Shown here piece after piece: positions 42,823 through 51,599 of a stretch of DNA of 64,000 nucleotides. The DNA comes from Ascidiaceihabitans donghaensis (GTDB lineage Bacteria; Pseudomonadota; Alphaproteobacteria; Rhodobacterales; Rhodobacteraceae). Positions within the stretch are counted from its first letter, which is position 1. The number at the start of each line of letters is the position of its first letter. The position numbers and the translations under genes were made by a program. Location: positions 1,054,001 through 1,118,000 of the forward strand of contig NZ_OMOR01000001.1 in assembly GCF_900302465.1 (NCBI RefSeq). Reading direction: 5' to 3'. The notes under the pieces were generated by a model. That model searched no databases. It was not told the origin of the DNA and worked only from the letters and a program-made list of their open reading frames with translations.

Positions 42823-44128
42823 AGTCATCACTGGAAACAGCTTTGGTTGGTCATTTGCGCGCTTTTTGAAGGAATTGCCGGATGACTACGTTGGAACCTT
42901 GTCCAAAGTGCAAGCGCGCCATGGCGATCTTGTGCATTGGCGCGCACTTGGCGGTGCGGTGAATTTTGCGTTTGTCAGCGACAGCGCGGCGAACAGGGAT
43001 TTGTTTGTGCGCAACGCCGATGCACTTGGAAAATCCCCGTCCCAGATTCAGACGTTTTTATATGCCGCAGGCCCAAGTGTTGCGACAGCGCATGGGGACG
43101 CGTGGCGCACCAAAAGAAAAGAAGCAAACAGCTTGTTTTCACGCAGCGCGGTGGAAGCGTCTTGTGCAGGGCAAGTGGCCGTCACAGACAAATATGTATC
43201 TGGTTTAGGCGCGGGCCCGAGTGACGCAATGACGGTGGCGAGGCGGTTGGCAGCACTGACGTCAAGCCGCGGGATCTTGGGGCGCGAAGTCTCTTTGGAC
43301 GAGGCCGACATCCAAATCGCCTTTAGCCAAGCCGCTGCTGACCGGTTCAACGCGGAATCAGCGCAATTGTTTGCGCGTCCCGATTGGATGCAAGCCCCGT
43401 GGCGCCGCGAATTGACCCGCAGGAAAAATGAGGTTTTCCCGATTGTTCAAAACGCCATTGATGATTTGCGGCGTTCGAACACGCCCAATGACGGATTGAT
43501 GGATCATTATGTGAACGGGGATTTCATCACCTCAACGGACGAGGAAATGCTGACTATTCTTGTGGGCTTGCTGATGGGGGCGCAGGACAATATTGCGGCT
43601 GCCGCAGCTTGGGTTTTGGCTTTTCTGGCGCATTATCCGACCGTCCAAGACGACATTCGAACCGAAGTTGCCAATATCGGATCACAGGCCTCTGATCTTC
43701 ACGACAGCCCATTGCTGAAAGCAACAATTGCTGAAGTTCTGCGCATGCGACCACCGGCGCCCGCCAACCAACCGCGGGTTTTGAACCGTGACGTAGACGT
43801 TGCGGGACACAAGCTTCCCAAAGGCACATATATCTTCAATTCATTTTATAATATGCATCACGATCCGCGTGTTTTCGAAAACGCGGAAGCCTTTGATCCT
43901 GCCAGGTTTTTGGATGGTTCGTTGATGCGCTCGCCGAATTTTGTACCTTTTGGACATGGGGCACGAAATTGCGTGGCTCAGGGTATGGCCATGCAGCAAT
44001 TGATGGCGATTGTGGTCGGAATTCTGCGTGGCCATAAAGTGGTCGCTCAACAAGAAAGCTTACCGGAAATGGAACAAAAACCGTTTATCGTGCCCGCGCC
44101 TTTTGAAATAGGAATTCAGAGAATTTAG
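42812..44128 (+). CDS. cytochrome P450 with atypical I-helix
   Basis: A 438-residue bacterial P450. The K-helix E-x-x-R is in EVLRMRP, the heme loop is FGHGARNC with Cys387, and the I-helix reads GAQDN at about 256-260. The usual I-helix Thr that handles oxygen activation is Asn260, and the residue after the Cys pair is Ala instead of Gly (NCVAQG). These changes occur in P450s that use peroxide or catalyse isomerisations, so a normal monooxygenase cannot be assumed. No ferredoxin or reductase gene lies beside it. Confidence 0.85.
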   Translation: MRFKVITGNSFGWSFARFLKELPDDYVGTLSKVQARHGDLVHWRALGGAVNFAFVSDSAANRDLFVRNADALGKSPSQIQTFLYAAGPSVATAHGDAWRTKRKEANSLFSRSAVEASCAGQVAVTDKYVSGLGAGPSDAMTVARRLAALTSSRGILGREVSLDEADIQIAFSQAAADRFNAESAQLFARPDWMQAPWRRELTRRKNEVFPIVQNAIDDLRRSNTPNDGLMDHYVNGDFITSTDEEMLTILVGLLMGAQDNIAAAAAWVLAFLAHYPTVQDDIRTEVANIGSQASDLHDSPLLKATIAEVLRMRPPAPANQPRVLNRDVDVAGHKLPKGTYIFNSFYNMHHDPRVFENAEAFDPARFLDGSLMRSPNFVPFGHGARNCVAQGMAMQQLMAIVVGILRGHKVVAQQESLPEMEQKPFIVPAPFEIGIQRI

Positions 44129-44147
44129 AGTGCGAAAACAGTGGGGT

Positions 44148-44936
44148 TCACCTGTATTCGGGGCAGGCACGATGCGCACCACAGGAACCTGTCCCAATCA
44201 AAGTTTGCATGCCGATCAAACCAGATAGCCCTTTTGTCGGTGTTGTCCCAAAAACACTGCTGGCTGTTCGTGTCAGATGCGCTGCGTCAGAAAAGCCTGC
44301 CTCAACGCCTGCATGCCCGATTTGGGTGCCGCCCATGGCCATGCGTGTGGCCGCGACAATTCCAGCCCAGATTTTGAACTTCCGAAATGTCTGACCGGTT
44401 GTGGCCTTAAAGTGTCGCAACGCTTGTGATCGCTCAAGGTTCAGCGCCTGCGCAAGGTCCATTTGTGACAGTCGCGTAAACGGGTCGTCATACAGACGGC
44501 TGACAATCTGCATGACACTTTGGTCACGCGGCCCCGAACTTGCATCCAACAGTGCCCGAAATTCTGACACGCTGTGATGGTCGTGCTGTTCGAAGGCTGC
44601 GGGCAGGGCGCACCAATCCGAAGACAATGGACAGAATGGTGCCTTGGATTGTGCCAGATCGACACCATCCAGATAGATGATATCCGCACCGCCCCTTCGG
44701 ACAGCCACACGGTGGGCAAGACCAGGCGTTATGCACACAATTTCTGCTTCGATTTGCTGCGTGTCATTCGACACAATCACCGGATGCTGTTTTCCGACGA
44801 TAACGCATGGCATCAGATTTTCATGCATCCCAAGGCCGCCTTCGTCAAAGGCAAACAGATGATTGTGAAAACTGTGGGTTGTGAAAGGCATAGGCGTGGT
44901 TTCAGAATTCGGGTGCGACACCTGTGTTTGGTGCAA
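44148..44936 (-). CDS. AraC-family transcriptional regulator
   Basis: A 262-residue regulator, convergent with the P450 gene. The C-terminal HTH region reads RLSQMDLAQALNLERSQALR, HFKATTGQTFRKFKIW and IGHAGVEAGFSDAAHLTRT. The N-terminal half is a cupin-like sensor (FAFDEGGLGMHENLMPCVIV, RVAVRRGGADIIYLDGVD). ATG 44891 inside the frame is an alternative start. The target is not evident; the divergent alpha/beta hydrolase gene is the nearest candidate. Confidence 0.8.
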   Translation of the reverse strand: MHQTQVSHPNSETTPMPFTTHSFHNHLFAFDEGGLGMHENLMPCVIVGKQHPVIVSNDTQQIEAEIVCITPGLAHRVAVRRGGADIIYLDGVDLAQSKAPFCPLSSDWCALPAAFEQHDHHSVSEFRALLDASSGPRDQSVMQIVSRLYDDPFTRLSQMDLAQALNLERSQALRHFKATTGQTFRKFKIWAGIVAATRMAMGGTQIGHAGVEAGFSDAAHLTRTASSVFGTTPTKGLSGLIGMQTLIGTGSCGAHRACPEYR

Positions 44937-45058
44937 GGTGCTTAACGTACAAGGATAGATACCGGATCACGACACTTTCTTGCACGTTTCTTCAAGTCAT
45001 AAATGGGCCACATATGGGAAGACACTATCAGTTTACACTTAAACTGAATGGAAAACTT

Positions 45059-46018
45059 ATGAAGCGTATCATACGCATCGCGCTGGGTGCGGTTGTTGCA
45101 CTTGTAGGCTGTGGTGTCTTCTTTTGGGTGGTTCTACCGCAGCGGACGGCATCTGTGCTGATCCAGTTGAACAACATGTCTGCGGGGCTGGCCGACAAAA
45201 CGCTGGCAACGGAAATAGGCGACATCCACTATCTGGAAGGCGGTCAGGGGCAAACGATTGTCTTGGTCCACGGTATCTATGCCCGCAAAGAGCATTGGGT
45301 CGATCTTGCCCGCCATCTGGTCGACGATTATCACGTCATTGCGCTTGATCTTCCGGGGTTCGGCGACAATGCGGCTTTGGCGGACGGTGAGTATCTGCTG
45401 GATCGACAAAGCGACAACCTGTCCCGGTTCTTTGATGGTCTGGGTTTGGTGGACGCGCATGTGGCCGCAAATTCGATGGGGGCCTATGCGTCGGTCCTGC
45501 TGGCACAAAACAGGCCGGATATTTTTTCCAGCCTTGCTTTTGTCGGCAGTCCCCTTGGGGTTCCAACCCCCATCCCTAGCGATATGGACAAGGCGTTGGC
45601 ACAAGGCGAAATACCGTTGCTTGTGCAATCCGAAGACGATTTTCACCAGCGCAACGCATGGCTTTCCCCCCAAATGCCCTATTTGCCGGGGCCGATTTTA
45701 AACAGCTGGATGCAAAGCGAAGTGGCGCGTGGGGACCAAAATGCCCGCGTGTGGGACATCGTTCACAATCAATCCGATGTGCCAACCGTTCTGGATATTG
45801 CACCCGATTTGGCGATGGATACGTTGGTAATCTGGTGTAACCCGGACAGGATTTTTCACATCAGCGGGGCGCAGGTCTTGGATGCTGCATTGCAGGCCAG
45901 CACCTTGGTGACATTGGAAGGATGCGGGCATCTTCCTATGTTGGATCAAACGGAAAAAGTTGCCACGGCGTATCTGGATTTTCTACAATCCGTCACGCCA
46001 CATGGTCTTTCCAAATAG
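45059..46018 (+). CDS. membrane-anchored or exported alpha/beta hydrolase
   Basis: A 319-residue hydrolase. The N-terminal MKRIIRIALGAVVALVGCGV is a signal anchor or lipoprotein-like signal. The catalytic set is visible: oxyanion VLVHGIYARKEHW, nucleophile Ser in AANSMGAYAS, acid in NPDRIF and His in GCGHLPM. The long frame upstream to 44924 overlaps the AraC gene and is not used. Relatives include lipases and esterases; the substrate is unknown. Confidence 0.85.
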   Translation: MKRIIRIALGAVVALVGCGVFFWVVLPQRTASVLIQLNNMSAGLADKTLATEIGDIHYLEGGQGQTIVLVHGIYARKEHWVDLARHLVDDYHVIALDLPGFGDNAALADGEYLLDRQSDNLSRFFDGLGLVDAHVAANSMGAYASVLLAQNRPDIFSSLAFVGSPLGVPTPIPSDMDKALAQGEIPLLVQSEDDFHQRNAWLSPQMPYLPGPILNSWMQSEVARGDQNARVWDIVHNQSDVPTVLDIAPDLAMDTLVIWCNPDRIFHISGAQVLDAALQASTLVTLEGCGHLPMLDQTEKVATAYLDFLQSVTPHGLSK

Positions 46019-46027
46019 GGCGGGTTG

Positions 46028-47005
46028 TCAGCCGAGCCGAGCGGCAACCCGCTGGCGTGTTTGATCATCGCAGAACGCTGCATTCAGGGCCGTTTCGGTG
46101 ACGGCATCAAAATCGGCTTGGGTCCAGCCAAATGTCTTGGACAGCATTTCGTATTCGTAGCTCATTGTGGTGTGGAAGAACGGTGGATCGTCTGTTGAAA
46201 CGGTCACTTTCACACCGGCGTCGCGCAGTTTCACGATCGGGTGCGCATCCCAGCCGGACACCGCATTCAGGACGACGTTTGATCCGGGGCATACCTCAAG
46301 CACAATGCCGGTTTCTGCGATATGCTGAACCAATGCGGGATCATCAATGGCACCGATGCCGTGCCCGATACGCGCGACTTTGAGGTGCTTGATGGTTTCA
46401 GCCACCATTGCAGCGCCGCCCCATTCGCCCGCGTGGCAGGTCAGTGGCATGCCTGCGTCCCGCGCGATGTCAAAGCTTCTTGTATAGTCGGCTGGCCGGC
46501 CAACCATCTCGCCGCCAGCCATGCCATAACCGGTTATGAAACTTCCGAAGGTGTCGGCGGCGCAGTGTGCGGCCGGAATACAGCTTTCGTGCCCGAAGTG
46601 GCGAATGCCTGTAACAATCCCGCGCAAAGTGATCCCGAACCGCATTTCCGCTTCCGTTGCGGCGTCTTCCATTGCCGCGACATAGTCCCGCCATGCCACA
46701 AGGTCGCCCCCGCCACAAAAGTCAGGGGATACAAACGTCTCCATGTAAACGACACCATGTTTGGCGGTTTCTTCCAGAACTGCAAACGTCAGCCGGCGAA
46801 AGTCTTCGGGTGTTTGCAACGTCGTGCAAGCTGCCTCGTAAACCTGAAGAAAGTGATCGAAATTTTCGAAAGCGTATCCACCGTCGGCTGCGAAGATTTT
46901 GGCGATGTCGATGTTTTTCTCTGACGCAAGTTGCTGAATGAAAGACGGAGGTGCGCAACCTTCAAGGTGGGTGTGCAATTCAATCTTTGGCAGGGTCTGG
47001 AACAT
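46028..47005 (-). CDS. add: adenosine deaminase family protein
   Basis: A 325-residue metal-dependent deaminase. Zinc ligands and catalytic residues appear in order: HTHLEG (residues 11-16), HAGE, RIGHGIGA and VSTDDPPFF. It would convert adenosine, or adenine in some members, to inosine or hypoxanthine. ATG 47005 is chosen (MFQTLPKIELHTHLEG); the longer frame to 47131 has no ribosome site. It stands between the hydrolase (convergent) and the amidotransferase gene (same strand, 198 bp upstream), so it may belong to that cluster. Confidence 0.85.
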   Translation of the reverse strand: MFQTLPKIELHTHLEGCAPPSFIQQLASEKNIDIAKIFAADGGYAFENFDHFLQVYEAACTTLQTPEDFRRLTFAVLEETAKHGVVYMETFVSPDFCGGGDLVAWRDYVAAMEDAATEAEMRFGITLRGIVTGIRHFGHESCIPAAHCAADTFGSFITGYGMAGGEMVGRPADYTRSFDIARDAGMPLTCHAGEWGGAAMVAETIKHLKVARIGHGIGAIDDPALVQHIAETGIVLEVCPGSNVVLNAVSGWDAHPIVKLRDAGVKVTVSTDDPPFFHTTMSYEYEMLSKTFGWTQADFDAVTETALNAAFCDDQTRQRVAARLG

Positions 47006-47203
47006 GGTGGTGTATCTTTCGATGTGCGCACTGCAGGGCAGGAAAGGGGGATTGGACGTGCTCAAACGCGGGCAAAGCGGCAGGCCGGTATAGTCAGTAC
47101 ATCGTAGCAGATGTTCGCGTATTTTGTACAATTGGCGCCTATGCGTCTTCCTTGGATTGGAATGGTTGCGGGCATGTCGCCTAAGGTGATCTAGTCTGGA
47201 TGC

Positions 47204-47887
47204 CTATTGGCCCTCAAAAAAGCCCACGATTTGCTGAGCGGCTGTCAACCTGTCAGCTGGTCGTTCAAGCGTCGCGCGGGCGGCATCGATGGTTTCTGTT
47301 GGCAAATCTTTTTCCATCTCCTCGACCAAGGCCGCGATGAAATCGTCTGTCATTTCAGGGTGATACTGTGTTGTCAGCACGTGATTGTCGATTGCAAATC
47401 CCGCAATCGGGCAACCCGGCGTCTTCGCGATAACCTTCGCCCCATGCGGCAGCGTCGTTACTTGTTCTTTGTGTGCGCCATAGATCAGGTGGGGGGCAGA
47501 GTTGTCCGTCAGGATGGTTTCCACCGTGCCAAGGACCCACCCGTCGGGATTGTAGTCGATCTTTGCCCCCAAAGCGGCAGCGATAGCCTGATGTCCAAAG
47601 CAAGCCCCGTACACGGGTTTGCGCTGGGCTATGATCGTGCGGATCACCACTGCCAACTGATCAATCCACGGATCGCCATCGCGCACTGACGCGGGGCTGC
47701 CTGTGATGACAAAGCCGTCAAAGCGGCTGATGTTGTCTGGAAAAACGCCATCTTTCACGCCGAACACCTCGAATGTCCACGTGGGACGCACTTCGTGCAG
47801 CAAAGTCTGGAACTTTTCACCATCGCGCGGATGTTTGTCCGCAAATGGGGTTTCGTCTGTGTTTGTCATCAGGATGGCAAGGTGCAT
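47204..47887 (-). CDS. class I glutamine amidotransferase domain protein
   Basis: A free-standing GATase1 domain of 227 residues with the full triad: Cys96 in GACFGHQA, His176 and Glu178 in QYHPEM. It resembles GMP synthase glutaminase domains without the synthase part. Start ATG 47887. Free GATases of this type next to glutamine-synthetase-like genes hydrolyse gamma-glutamyl amides in aniline (AtdA2/TdnT) and related pathways. It is divergent from the P450/glutamine-synthetase operon, 60 bp away. Confidence 0.8.
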   Translation of the reverse strand: MHLAILMTNTDETPFADKHPRDGEKFQTLLHEVRPTWTFEVFGVKDGVFPDNISRFDGFVITGSPASVRDGDPWIDQLAVVIRTIIAQRKPVYGACFGHQAIAAALGAKIDYNPDGWVLGTVETILTDNSAPHLIYGAHKEQVTTLPHGAKVIAKTPGCPIAGFAIDNHVLTTQYHPEMTDDFIAALVEEMEKDLPTETIDAARATLERPADRLTAAQQIVGFFEGQ

Positions 47888-47947
47888 GAGAAACTTCTTT
47901 ACATATTTTGGACAATATATAAATATATTTATAAGTTGGTCAACTAT
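47888..47947. promoter_or_regulatory. divergent promoter with 16-bp palindrome
   Basis: This very AT-rich 60-bp region holds TATAAATATATTTATA at 47918-47933, a perfect 16-bp palindrome, and GTTGGTCAAC at 47935-47944 with GTTG/CAAC arms. The GntR regulator encoded at the end of the plus-strand operon is the likely ligand. Confidence 0.5.
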
Positions 47948-49216
47948 ATGAGCGTGCGTATGACAATTTGGACACCTAACGATGACGGCCACGCGGACCT
48001 GACGGATCACGACGCGTTTGTGCAGGGCGCACCCCACAATACATTTGCGCGATTGCGCCGGGATGATCCATTGCATTGGACGGAATGGGACGGGGGCAAA
48101 GGGTTTTGGTCCGTTACGCGCCATGCAGATATTTTACAGCTGAACCGTCAAAGCGACCTGCTGTCATCGGCGCGTGGCATCCGGATTGAAGACCAATCCG
48201 AAGAGGAATATCTGGCCCGTCGCACATTTCAGGAAACAGATCCGCCGGAACATATGTCCACGCGTGTGAAAGTCGCCAAAGCTTTTTCAAAACAGGTCAT
48301 TTCAGGGTTCGAGGGTCAAATTCGCGACCTTTGTGTCGATATTCTGGATGAGGCGCTGCAAACCGGAACATTTGATGCCACCAAAAAGATCGCCCGCGAA
48401 CTGCCCATGCGTATGCTGGGCCGCATCCTGGGCACGCCCGACGAAGACTTGCCGTGGCTTGTGGACAAGGGCGACGCGCTTATGGCGAATACCGACCCCG
48501 ATTTTACCGACCACGTCATGGACAAGCTGGAAACCGATGAGTTTCGCCTGATGCCCTTCAATTCGCCAGCGGGCGCCGAACTGTACCAATACGCAGACAC
48601 GCTTATGGCGCGCAAAGCTGCCGCGGGAGACACCAGCGGCATTCTGCACATGATCCGTCAGCCGGGACCTGACGGCAAATGTATCAATGAGCGTGAATTC
48701 AAGAACTTCTTTTGTCTGTTGGTGGCCGCGGGAAATGACACAACGCGGTATTCACTGGCCGCGGGCATTCATGCCTTGTGCCAACAGCCCGAGCTTTTGG
48801 GGCAGATCAAAGAAGGGTCTGTGCTGGATACGGCACCGGATGAGATCATCCGGTGGGCGTCGCCTGCCACATATTTCCGGCGCACAGCGACCCGTGATTT
48901 CGAGATGCACGGCAAAACGGTCAAAGCGGGCGACAAAGTTGTGTATTGGTTTATCTCGGGCAACCGCGATGACGCGGCCTTTGATGATCCGTTCCGTGTT
49001 AACCTTGCAAGAACCCCCAACAAGCATGTGGCGTTTGGGCAAGGCGGGCCGCACGTCTGTTTGGGCATGTGGCTTGCGCGACTTGAGGTGCGCATTTTGT
49101 TTCAAGAGCTCGCCAAACGCATCAAATCTATCGAACCGGCCGGAGATATCCAATTTCTGCGGTCCAATTTTGTGAGCGGGATCAAAACCCTGCCAGTGAC
49201 TGTCCAACTTGAATAG
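47948..49216 (+). CDS. cytochrome P450 of the amine cluster
   Basis: A 422-residue P450 of the CYP107/108-like bacterial class. The I-helix AAGNDTTRYSLA has the normal Asp-Thr pair, the K-helix E-x-x-R is in PDEIIRWASP, and the heme loop is FGQGGPHVCLGMWLAR. ATG 47948 is used; another ATG is at 47960. A putidaredoxin-type ferredoxin gene two genes downstream is the probable electron donor. Next to a glutamine-synthetase-like gene, it may oxidise or N-dealkylate a gamma-glutamylated or free amine. Confidence 0.9.
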   Translation: MSVRMTIWTPNDDGHADLTDHDAFVQGAPHNTFARLRRDDPLHWTEWDGGKGFWSVTRHADILQLNRQSDLLSSARGIRIEDQSEEEYLARRTFQETDPPEHMSTRVKVAKAFSKQVISGFEGQIRDLCVDILDEALQTGTFDATKKIARELPMRMLGRILGTPDEDLPWLVDKGDALMANTDPDFTDHVMDKLETDEFRLMPFNSPAGAELYQYADTLMARKAAAGDTSGILHMIRQPGPDGKCINEREFKNFFCLLVAAGNDTTRYSLAAGIHALCQQPELLGQIKEGSVLDTAPDEIIRWASPATYFRRTATRDFEMHGKTVKAGDKVVYWFISGNRDDAAFDDPFRVNLARTPNKHVAFGQGGPHVCLGMWLARLEVRILFQELAKRIKSIEPAGDIQFLRSNFVSGIKTLPVTVQLE

Positions 49217-49226
49217 GGAACCCCAT

Positions 49227-50516
49227 ATGACCGACCGTTTGCGCGCAGTGTTCTGCGACCACCTTAGCTTGCTGCGTGGCAAGTATTTACCTGCCTCCAA
49301 AATCGCGACCAGCAGCACCAATTTCTGCCGGTCTACGTTTGGCGTACATTTCGACAAAGACCTTTTGCCGTCACCCGGATCTATGATGATGGAAGGGTTG
49401 CCCGACATGGAACTGCGCTGGCAGGCGGACGACATCCGAGACAGCTGGCAAAGCGGTACAAAAATCGTCATTGGCGATCTGTATGGCACAGATGGCACAC
49501 CCTTGGCGATGTGCGGGCGTGGCGCCTTGAAACGCGCGGTTGCGGCGTGGGCGGAAGATGGTTTGACGCCAATGGTCGGGATCGAACTGGAAGCTTTTGC
49601 CTTTCAAAAGGATGCAGACGGGGCACTGGTGCCGTATCAGGCGCCGGGGGCTGTGGTTTACGGCACAGGCCCTGGGACCGATCCTTTGGGCGTCAACGAT
49701 GCCATCTGGGAGGCTGCTACGAAACTTGGCTTCCGGCTGGATATGATCACGGCGGAATATGATGCCCCGCAATTTGAATACACGCTGTCCTTTGACAACG
49801 CTTTGCAAGCGGTGGACGACATTGTGTTGTTTCGCCAACTGGCCCGCGAAGTCGCGCTGGGCTTTGGAATTGTCCTTAGTTTCCTGCCCAAGCCGATTGC
49901 AGAGGCTGGCGGGTCCGGCATGCACATCAATTTTTCTTTTGAAGACCAGAACGGCAACAACGCCTTGCCTCAAAACGGGAAAAGCGGACCTGATCACCTA
50001 AGCGATTTGGCGAAGGGGTGCATTTCGGGCCTTGTGCACCACCACAAAGGGCTTGCGGGTCTGCTGGCCCCGACGGCCTTGTCCTACAAGCGTCTGCAAC
50101 CGGCAAGCCTGTCTGGATACTGGAAAAACTGGGGCGGGGACCACCGCAATGTGACAACTCGCGTGACGGAAGAAGGCGGGGCCAAGACACGCCTTGAACA
50201 CCGAATGGCAGATGCCTCTGCCAATCCCTATTCAGCTGTGGCGGCTGTTTTGCAGGCCGCCCGTCTGGGGGTTACGGAAAGCTATCCGTTGCCGGCGCGG
50301 GAAACAGGCGACGGGTTTGAAACGACAGATGCCAGCGACGGTGTTGCAGCTGATTTGAACAACGCAATGGATGATCTGGAAGCAGACAGCGCCTTGGGTG
50401 GTGCTGTGGGGCAGGGTCTGGTGGATAACCATGTCTTTATGCGCCGTGCCGAGGTGGAAAAGACGGCATCCCTTGATGATGCGGCTTTGCGCGATTTCTA
50501 CATTCATTACATCTAA
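49227..50516 (+). CDS. glutamine-synthetase-like gamma-glutamyl-amine ligase
   Basis: A 429-residue member of the GlnA type III / PuuA-like group. Recognisable blocks: GIELEAFAFQ, the ATP site GSGMHINFSFED, and RLEHRMADASANPYSAVAAV. The N-terminal beta-grasp part is shorter than in GlnA and no adenylylation Tyr loop is seen. Such enzymes join glutamate to an amine (PuuA, IpuC, AtdA1). With P450, ferredoxin and a divergent glutamine amidotransferase it fits an amine degradation route. Start ATG 49227 lies 10 bp after the P450 stop. Confidence 0.85.
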   Translation: MTDRLRAVFCDHLSLLRGKYLPASKIATSSTNFCRSTFGVHFDKDLLPSPGSMMMEGLPDMELRWQADDIRDSWQSGTKIVIGDLYGTDGTPLAMCGRGALKRAVAAWAEDGLTPMVGIELEAFAFQKDADGALVPYQAPGAVVYGTGPGTDPLGVNDAIWEAATKLGFRLDMITAEYDAPQFEYTLSFDNALQAVDDIVLFRQLAREVALGFGIVLSFLPKPIAEAGGSGMHINFSFEDQNGNNALPQNGKSGPDHLSDLAKGCISGLVHHHKGLAGLLAPTALSYKRLQPASLSGYWKNWGGDHRNVTTRVTEEGGAKTRLEHRMADASANPYSAVAAVLQAARLGVTESYPLPARETGDGFETTDASDGVAADLNNAMDDLEADSALGGAVGQGLVDNHVFMRRAEVEKTASLDDAALRDFYIHYI

Positions 50517-50528
50517 AGGGGCAAACCT

Positions 50529-50846
50529 ATGAACGTAACCTGGACCCTACCAGACGGCCATATCGCCACGGCGGATGTCGCGGAAGGCACCAATCTGATG
50601 GAAGCAGCTGTTGCAAATAATATCGCGGGCGTTGTAGGCGAATGCGGTGGCTGTTTGTCATGTGCGACATGTCACATCATCGTGGACCCGCAGTGGTTGG
50701 ACAAAACGGGCGATATGAGCGATTTTGAGGATGCTATGCTTGACGTGACCGAAACAGAGCGGGTGGCCTCCAGCCGTTTGTCTTGCCAGATCGTGATGTC
50801 GCCAGCGCTTGACGGCATCAAATTGACAGTGCCCGACACGGAATGA
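50529..50846 (+). CDS. putidaredoxin-type 2Fe-2S ferredoxin
   Basis: A 105-residue adrenodoxin-family ferredoxin. The cluster ligands are Cys39, Cys45, Cys48 and Cys86, exactly the spacing of putidaredoxin, in GECGGCLSCATCH and RLSCQIV. It would pass electrons to the P450 of the same operon; no reductase gene is in the cluster, so a shared reductase must serve. Its stop overlaps the GntR start by 4 bp. Confidence 0.95.
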   Translation: MNVTWTLPDGHIATADVAEGTNLMEAAVANNIAGVVGECGGCLSCATCHIIVDPQWLDKTGDMSDFEDAMLDVTETERVASSRLSCQIVMSPALDGIKLTVPDTE

Positions 50847-51493
50847 AGCAGCCGCAAAAATCAGTGACGGAAACGATCCTGCATCATATCGACACCGGAG
50901 TGCTGAACCCCGGTGATTTGATTGATGAAGACGCGCTGATTGCGACTTTGGAAATCTCGCGCACACCGTTGCGCGAGGCCCTGATAAAGCTGGAAGCGCA
51001 TGGGCTCATTCAGCGGCAACCGCGCAAGGGTGCCTATGTTTTCCGACCCACAATCGAAGAGTTTCTGAGTATTCTGGAAATTCACGCGGGTCTTGAAGGG
51101 CAAGCCGCAGGTCTGGCTGCGCGGCGGCTGTCTGCGGCAAGCGGCAAAGCCCTGGAGGCCTCTGTCGCCGCCTGTGATGCCCATTCGGCGACAAAAGGTG
51201 ACGGTGATCCTGACGGGTACTACCAATTGAATCTGATGTTCCACGGCACCATCGCCGAAGCCGCTGGCAATACGTTTTTGACAGAGTTGGTCAAGTCGAA
51301 TGCGCGAAAATTGATGGCGTATTACCGTGCGCGGTACAAATATAATGGTGTCATAGAAGCTTCCGCGCAAGAACACCGCCACATCGCGCAGCTGATCCTT
51401 GACCGTCAAAGCGCTGAGGCGGAAACAGCCATGCAAAGCCACGTCCACTTTGGCCAAATCACAGCGATGGATTTGTTGACGGCATTGGGGTGA
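50843..51493 (+). CDS. GntR-family (FCD) transcriptional regulator
   Basis: A 216-residue regulator with an N-terminal winged HTH (TETILHHIDTGVLNPGDLID, LEISRTPLREALIKLEAHGL) and an FCD ligand domain (FHGTIAEAAGNTFLTELV, QEHRHIAQLILDRQSAEAE with metal-binding His). Last gene of the P450 operon; it likely senses a pathway acid and acts at the palindromic region near 47918. ATGA overlap with the ferredoxin gene. Confidence 0.9.
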   Translation: MKQPQKSVTETILHHIDTGVLNPGDLIDEDALIATLEISRTPLREALIKLEAHGLIQRQPRKGAYVFRPTIEEFLSILEIHAGLEGQAAGLAARRLSAASGKALEASVAACDAHSATKGDGDPDGYYQLNLMFHGTIAEAAGNTFLTELVKSNARKLMAYYRARYKYNGVIEASAQEHRHIAQLILDRQSAEAETAMQSHVHFGQITAMDLLTALG

Positions 51494-51599
51494 ACGCCCT
51501 CACGAGGCGCGGTTCCGGCCCATGCACATCGCTTTATCTGCTTTCGGATTTCGCGCAGACCCATTAGGCATTCTTGACTTGGCAACCTTGGGGAAAAGT

